Part shown: positions 60,187 to 64,000 of the stretch, piece after piece | Layout of the letters: every line of letters begins with the position of its first letter | Position numbering within the stretch: the stretch's first letter is position 1 | Translations under genes and position numbers: made by a program | Assembly (NCBI GenBank): GCA_964555285.1 | Contig: CAZKRM010000009.1 | Span: 1 to 64,000 of the forward strand | Source of the DNA: JBBIQV01 sp964555285 | GTDB taxonomy: Bacteria > Nitrospirota > Nitrospiria > Nitrospirales > Nitrospiraceae | Direction of reading: 5' to 3' | DNA: 64,000 nucleotides | The notes under the pieces: model-generated | What the model was told of the DNA's origin: nothing | Database searches by the model: none | The model's input: the letters and a program-made list of their open reading frames with translations, nothing else

Positions 60187-60687
60187 ATGAACATCGTTCT
60201 GATTGGCTATCGCGGGACCGGCAAGAGCACCGTGGGGAAAATCCTCGCGGCGCGACTCGGTCGTGAGTTGGTCTCAACCGATGCTGAAGTGACCAAGCGG
60301 GCCAAGCTGACCATCCCTGAAATCGTGCGGCAGTTTGGCTGGGAGCATTTTCGGGATCTCGAGTCGGAGGTGTGTCGCGATCTCGCGGCGAAAGACCAGC
60401 TGATTATCGACACCGGCGGCGGGGCCATTTTACGTCAACTGAACGTAGACAGTTTGAAGAAGAGCGGCACGCTGTTTTGGCTGACCGCCGGTGTCGAGAC
60501 GATTACAGGACGTATCGGTGGCGATACGCAGCGGCCCTCCTTGACCGGCACCAAATCCTTCCTCGAAGAAATCCAAGACGTCTTGCGCGAACGGACGCCT
60601 AAGTACCAGGCAGCGGCCGATCACGTCATTACGACAGAAGGCCGGTCGGTCGAGCAGGTGGCCGACCGTATCCTTGCCTCCCTCTAG
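60187..60687 (+). CDS. aroK: shikimate kinase
   Basis: A 166-residue kinase: IGYRGTGKSTVGKILAARLG (P-loop), STDAEVTKRAKLTIPEIVRQFGWEHFRDLESEV (shikimate-binding Asp and Arg), IDTGGGAILRQ and RPSLTG in the LID. ATG 60187 directly precedes the fold; the longer frame starting at 60133 reads through a C/A/C/G word repeat and is rejected. Phosphorylates shikimate for aroA. Confidence 0.93.
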   Translation: MNIVLIGYRGTGKSTVGKILAARLGRELVSTDAEVTKRAKLTIPEIVRQFGWEHFRDLESEVCRDLAAKDQLIIDTGGGAILRQLNVDSLKKSGTLFWLTAGVETITGRIGGDTQRPSLTGTKSFLEEIQDVLRERTPKYQAAADHVITTEGRSVEQVADRILASL

Positions 60688-60758
60688 CGGAACGAGAGAC
60701 CGCGACCGTTGGGAGACTGTCCGATCTCCACATCTGATCCTGCCCGAACGCCCTCTCC

Positions 60759-60789
60759 TTGACAAACTTCCAACCGAAGTGATTGTAAT
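60759..60789 (+). promoter_or_regulatory. sigma-70 promoter of tRNA-Arg
   Basis: A consensus TTGACA (60759-60764) is followed after 19 bases by TGTAAT (60784-60789), eight bases before the tRNA 5' end. The spacer is slightly long, but position and -35 match fit a tRNA promoter. Confidence 0.6.
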
Positions 60790-60797
60790 ACGTTCGT

Positions 60798-60874
60798 GCG
60801 CCCGTAGCTCAGTTGGATAGAGCGTCGGGCTTCGAACCCGCAGGTCGCAGGTTCAATTCCTGCCGGGCGCACCA
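60798..60874 (+). tRNA. tRNA-Arg (anticodon UCG)
   Basis: A 77-base cloverleaf: acceptor GCGCCCG pairs with CGGGCGC, D arm GCTCAGTTGGATAGAGC, anticodon loop CTTCGAA with UCG at 34-36, T arm GCAGGTTCAATTCCTGC, and an encoded CCA end. It decodes CGA. The base pair 27-43 is T/C, a mismatch at the top of the anticodon stem. Confidence 0.95.
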
Positions 60875-60996
60875 ATTGTTGTACGGACTTCCACGCCACG
60901 GCCTGCCGCAGTCGCTCCGGTTGGTTGGTCCTGGGAAGAGATCAGGGCAGCCGACCTTATTGCAAGCACACGACGATCGCTGAAAGCCAGACACGT

Positions 60997-62517
60997 ATGA
61001 CGTCGATCGACTTCGGAGCACAACGAGTAGGCCAGACGGTGGATCCTAGCATCATCGTGGTATTCGGCGCGGACGGCGACCTGACCAGGAGGAAGCTCAT
61101 ACCCGCTCTGCACAACCTTGCTGTCGGCAAACACCTCCCGGAGCAATGTGCCATTGTCGGCTTCGCCATCACCCCGATGTCCACCCAGGAGTTTCGCGAC
61201 AAGCTGAGTCGGGAGATCCGTGAGTGTGCGACGGACCAGTCAGGCCTCCAGGAGTGGCTTGCCCAGCGCCTGTATTACCTGACCGGGGATTTTCGCGATG
61301 CCACGGCCTACCGGCGGCTCCACGAGATGATCGAGGAAGTGGATCAGAGGCATGGCGCTCACGGAAAGGTGCTCTTTTATCTCGCGACGGCTCCGAACTA
61401 CTTCACTGAAATTGTCCGGCAACTGGGAACCCGAGGCTTGACGGTGGAGCGCGAGGGATCCTGGCGCCGCGTCATCATCGAAAAGCCATTCGGTTCGGAT
61501 TTGGAGTCTGCGTACGCGCTGAACCGGGAGCTGAGCCGGGTCTTGAAAGAAAGTCAGATCTACCGGATCGACCACTATCTCGGGAAGGAAACCGTGCAAA
61601 ATATTTTGGTCTTCCGGTTTGCGAACGGCATCTTCGAGCCGTTGTGGAACCGGAGTTACATCGACCATGTGCAGATCACCGTGGCGGAAAGTATCGGCAT
61701 CGAACACCGAGGACGATATTACGACGCTGCAGGGGCGCTGCGCGACATGGTCTCGAACCATCTGCTGACACTGGTCTCCCTTATCGCTATGGAACCGCCG
61801 AATTCCTTCGATGCCGATGCCGTGAGGGATGAGAAGTCCAGAGTTCTTCGGGCGATTGTCCCCCTCGACCCGCTCGAGGTGCTACGATCGAGCGTGGCCG
61901 GCCAGTATGGGGAAGGGGCTATCGGGGGAAGCCCGGTCCAGGCCTATCGAGCGGAACCGCACGTGGCACCGGATTCCGATACGGAGACCTTTGTCGCGAT
62001 GAAGCTCCTGATCGACAATTGGCGGTGGGCCGGAGTGCCGTTCTATCTGCGTACCGGAAAACGGCTGCCGAAGCGGGTGACGGAGATCGCGATCCAGTTC
62101 AAGGGCGCGCCACACATGCTGTTTCAGAAGACCCCCACGGAACATCTCGCGCCAAACCTGCTCGTCATTCGCATTCAGCCGGACGAAGGAATCTCCCTGC
62201 GGTTTGACGCGAAGATTCCCGGTCCGATGGTGCGAGTGGGGGCCGTGGATATGGAGTTCCAGTATGCCAAGTACTTCGGCGACGCACCGAGTACCGGGTA
62301 CGAGACGTTGCTGTACGATTGTTTAGTCGGAGATGGGACTCTCTTTCAGCGGGCGGACAACGTGGAAGTGGGGTGGAACGTCGTCCAACCGATCTTGGAC
62401 GTATGGAAAAAGCTGCCGCGGGATGGCGTGCCCATTTACCCAGCCGGAGCCTGGGGCCCAACGGAGGCAAACGATCTGCTGGGGCGCGACGGTCGCAAGT
62501 GGAGGAATCCGGACTGA
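60997..62517 (+). CDS. zwf: glucose-6-phosphate 1-dehydrogenase
   Basis: A 506-residue enzyme: IVVFGADGDLTRRKLIPAL (cofactor site), IIEKPFGSDLESA, YRIDHYLGKETVQNILVFRF with the catalytic His and Lys, then NRSYIDHVQITVAE, GRYYDAAGALRDMVSNH and PFYLRTGKRLPKR. Length is normal. ATG 60997 chosen; the frame before it back to 60925 reads into the tRNA flank. Entry of the oxidative pentose phosphate path, which could supply NADPH and erythrose 4-phosphate for the shikimate genes. Confidence 0.95.
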   Translation: MTSIDFGAQRVGQTVDPSIIVVFGADGDLTRRKLIPALHNLAVGKHLPEQCAIVGFAITPMSTQEFRDKLSREIRECATDQSGLQEWLAQRLYYLTGDFRDATAYRRLHEMIEEVDQRHGAHGKVLFYLATAPNYFTEIVRQLGTRGLTVEREGSWRRVIIEKPFGSDLESAYALNRELSRVLKESQIYRIDHYLGKETVQNILVFRFANGIFEPLWNRSYIDHVQITVAESIGIEHRGRYYDAAGALRDMVSNHLLTLVSLIAMEPPNSFDADAVRDEKSRVLRAIVPLDPLEVLRSSVAGQYGEGAIGGSPVQAYRAEPHVAPDSDTETFVAMKLLIDNWRWAGVPFYLRTGKRLPKRVTEIAIQFKGAPHMLFQKTPTEHLAPNLLVIRIQPDEGISLRFDAKIPGPMVRVGAVDMEFQYAKYFGDAPSTGYETLLYDCLVGDGTLFQRADNVEVGWNVVQPILDVWKKLPRDGVPIYPAGAWGPTEANDLLGRDGRKWRNPD

Positions 62518-62962
62518 GCCCACGGGGCAGGTCCCTTCCGGCGTATCCACGCGATCGTCAGATTATCCGTGTTGTGCCATAAGCCGGTCCCAGCTGGATG
62601 CAATTCAGACCAACATGGGACTGAACAGACAAGCGGTTCTTCCAAACCCGATTGGGATGAGCGGTCGGTCTTGACCATCCCTGTCTAACTTCTGTCCGGC
62701 ATCGGTTGAGCCGAGAGGGGATGCTCACTCTCTCGATAAGCCGATGACTGTCGGCTAAGTAACTGAAATAACGGGCTCTTGGCTGGGATTCCCATTGGGG
62801 ACGGCGGAACTCCCCGGCGGTGGTATATTTTCTTGCATGGGAACGTATTGATGACCTCAATCCGGTTCCCTGCGCCAGGTAAGGCATCGCGCCTCCTGGA
62901 TGAGATGCCCAAGGAACCACAACAACGTCTCACTAACCTGATTATTATGAGGAGTAGGACTT
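62518..62962. other. 445-base intergenic region, no gene seen
   Basis: No frame with coding character on either strand. A TATATT at 62824-62829 could be a -10 box for the downstream lipoprotein but lacks a -35 match. GGGGA/TCCCC pairing near 62797-62816 may form a hairpin. Confidence 0.5.
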
Positions 62963-63772
62963 ATGAATAGCCGGTACATCACACCGTGGATTATGGGAGT
63001 GGCGGGGCTCATTCTTATCGGTGGATCAGGCTGCAGCACCAAATGGACAGAATCCGGCGGCGACTCGGTCGAGCAAGGCTTGATGCAAGCGGATCGTTCA
63101 GGGGCCGACAGGCCGAACGCGGGTGGGCGCGGAAACGAAACGCGATCCGGAACGCCGGGTGTAAGCGAATTCCCCGATCTCAGTCGGCGTGGTCATGACG
63201 GCTCCGACGGCGGCCCTCTGAGTGGCATCCAGTCGCTCACTCCCGGTCAGAGCCCGGACGAGGAACGGCTCAATCGCAATAGCGGCGACGCGGTCAGTGT
63301 CCAGCGTGCCACCCCTGATCGGAGCCCGGACGAGGAACGGCCCAATCGGGGAACCCTCGTGGCCAAAGGCCAAGGGTCGGAGAGTGCCGGCCGCAAGACC
63401 GCGCAGTTGCGTCGCGAGGAAGCGGCAGCCGTGGCGGCAGGGCTCAAGGATGTCTTCTTCGGCTATGACAGTTGGGCGATTCAGGAAGAAGGGCGGCAGG
63501 CCTTGACCCATAACGCCGAGTGGCTCAAAGAAAATCCCCAGGCGCTCCTCAAGATTGAAGGCCATTGCGATGAGCGTGGCACGCAAGATTACAACCTAGT
63601 CCTTGGCGAGAAGCGGGCCAAAGCCACGCGGAGCTACCTCGTCGAGTTGGGGGTGAACACCAAGCAATTGGCCATCGTGTCGTATGGCAAGGAACAACCG
63701 TTCTGCTTCGATCGCAACGAACCGTGTTACCAGCAAAACCGGCGTGGCCATGTGCTGCTGCAAACGAAGTAA
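62963..63772 (+). CDS. OmpA/Pal-like peptidoglycan-associated lipoprotein
   Basis: A 269-residue protein: signal with lipobox GGSGCS (Cys near residue 24), a disordered Gly/Asp/Ser-rich linker of about 130 residues containing two copies of an SPDEER-x-NR word, then an OmpA-C domain: DVFFGYDSWAIQEEGRQAL, KIEGHCDERGTQDYNLVLGEKRA and YLVELGV. The GHCDERGT words bind diaminopimelate in Pal. The long linker is unusual; Pal itself has about 40 residues there. AGGAG lies at good distance. No tolB is seen beside it. Confidence 0.88.
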   Translation: MNSRYITPWIMGVAGLILIGGSGCSTKWTESGGDSVEQGLMQADRSGADRPNAGGRGNETRSGTPGVSEFPDLSRRGHDGSDGGPLSGIQSLTPGQSPDEERLNRNSGDAVSVQRATPDRSPDEERPNRGTLVAKGQGSESAGRKTAQLRREEAAAVAAGLKDVFFGYDSWAIQEEGRQALTHNAEWLKENPQALLKIEGHCDERGTQDYNLVLGEKRAKATRSYLVELGVNTKQLAIVSYGKEQPFCFDRNEPCYQQNRRGHVLLQTK

Positions 63773-63870
63773 GCATCCTGCGAGCTGTTCTGGTGCCGTC
63801 GCGGTGCTTAAAATGACGACGGCTTGCTGAACGAAAACCGAGTTTTCCCACAAGCTGCTAGACGTGAGCG

Positions 63871-63911
63871 ACAGTCCCCAGCCCTGGTCTCCGGTGCTGG
63901 GAACTGTGTTT
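63871..63911 (+). terminator. putative terminator downstream of the Pal-like gene
   Basis: ACAGTCCCCAGC (63871-63882) and GCTGGGAACTGT (63896-63907) pair over 12 bases with one mismatch around a 13-base loop, followed by GTTT. The T tract is short, so strength is uncertain. The rest of 63773-64000 shows no gene. Confidence 0.5.
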
Positions 63912-64000
63912 CCCCCCGAAGAACAGCCGCACTCCCCTCACGAATCCCGCTGCTTCTCCCAGGTGGAACGATTCCCAGTGGCCATGGCTCGTCGTTGATT

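Overview
The window is G+C-rich bacterial chromosome with tightly packed genes. The best guess is a Nitrospira-like member of the Nitrospirota. This rests on the long multiheme c-type cytochromes, the compact pheA-hisC-aroF-tyrA-aroA-cmk-plsC-rpsA run, the yebC-ruvA-(Cys-rich gene)-ruvB order, and many small lipoproteins of unknown role. It is an inference from gene content; no rRNA or other decisive marker is present.

Layout. (1) 1-6.9 kb: an electron-transfer locus. A minus-strand multiheme cytochrome runs off the left edge with 13 CxxCH motifs visible. Divergent from it are a membrane protein with two bis-histidine pairs (a likely di-heme b cytochrome) and a 24-heme c-type cytochrome, followed by a TPR/metallopeptidase protein and a metallo-beta-lactamase-fold hydrolase. 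(2) 6.9-10.3 kb, minus strand: a LON-substrate-binding-domain protein, a two-gene ABC-2 exporter and a SirB1/transglutaminase-like protein. (3) 10.4-16.2 kb: envelope and unknown proteins, a phosphatase, a lipid-type methyltransferase and a short relic of a restriction-modification methyltransferase. (4) 16.3-30.5 kb: core genes yebC, ruvA, ruvB, then the aromatic amino acid run ending in a clear terminator, then rpsA, sppA, an IHF/HU gene and a protein made of four PCP_red-like repeats.

(5) 30.5-43.9 kb, all minus strand: an accessory defence island. Its backbone is a SNF2-type helicase with a C-terminal DUF3883-like domain, a DUF1156 DNA methyltransferase and a DUF499 ATPase, a helicase/methylase/ATPase set related to DISARM-like systems. 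Toxin-antitoxin-like modules sit at every junction between these core genes: MNT/HEPN (the HEPN frameshifted), a TIGR04255/unknown/PIN trio, and a second intact MNT/HEPN pair. The methyltransferase gene carries three REP-doublet insertions, all in frame, and one of them contains a complete REP-associated tyrosine transposase (RAYT) domain translated as part of the methyltransferase. Between PIN and MNT lies a 49-codon in-frame fusion of a DUF499 N-terminus to a DUF1156 C-terminus, which looks like the scar of a collapsed second copy of the system.

(6) 44-64 kb: lipoproteins, a penicillin-binding-protein-type carboxypeptidase, a relic of a truncated haemoglobin, the htrA-lipB-gdh run, a sigma-70-family factor, a slipin/NfeD pair, trmI, a dehydrogenase, aroE, aroK, tRNA-Arg(UCG), zwf and a Pal/OmpA-like lipoprotein. 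Together the window supplies most of the shikimate-to-Phe/Tyr pathway (aroF, aroE, aroK, aroA, pheA, tyrA, hisC), housekeeping recombination and translation functions, a respiratory or extracellular electron conduit, and one elaborate phage-defence locus.
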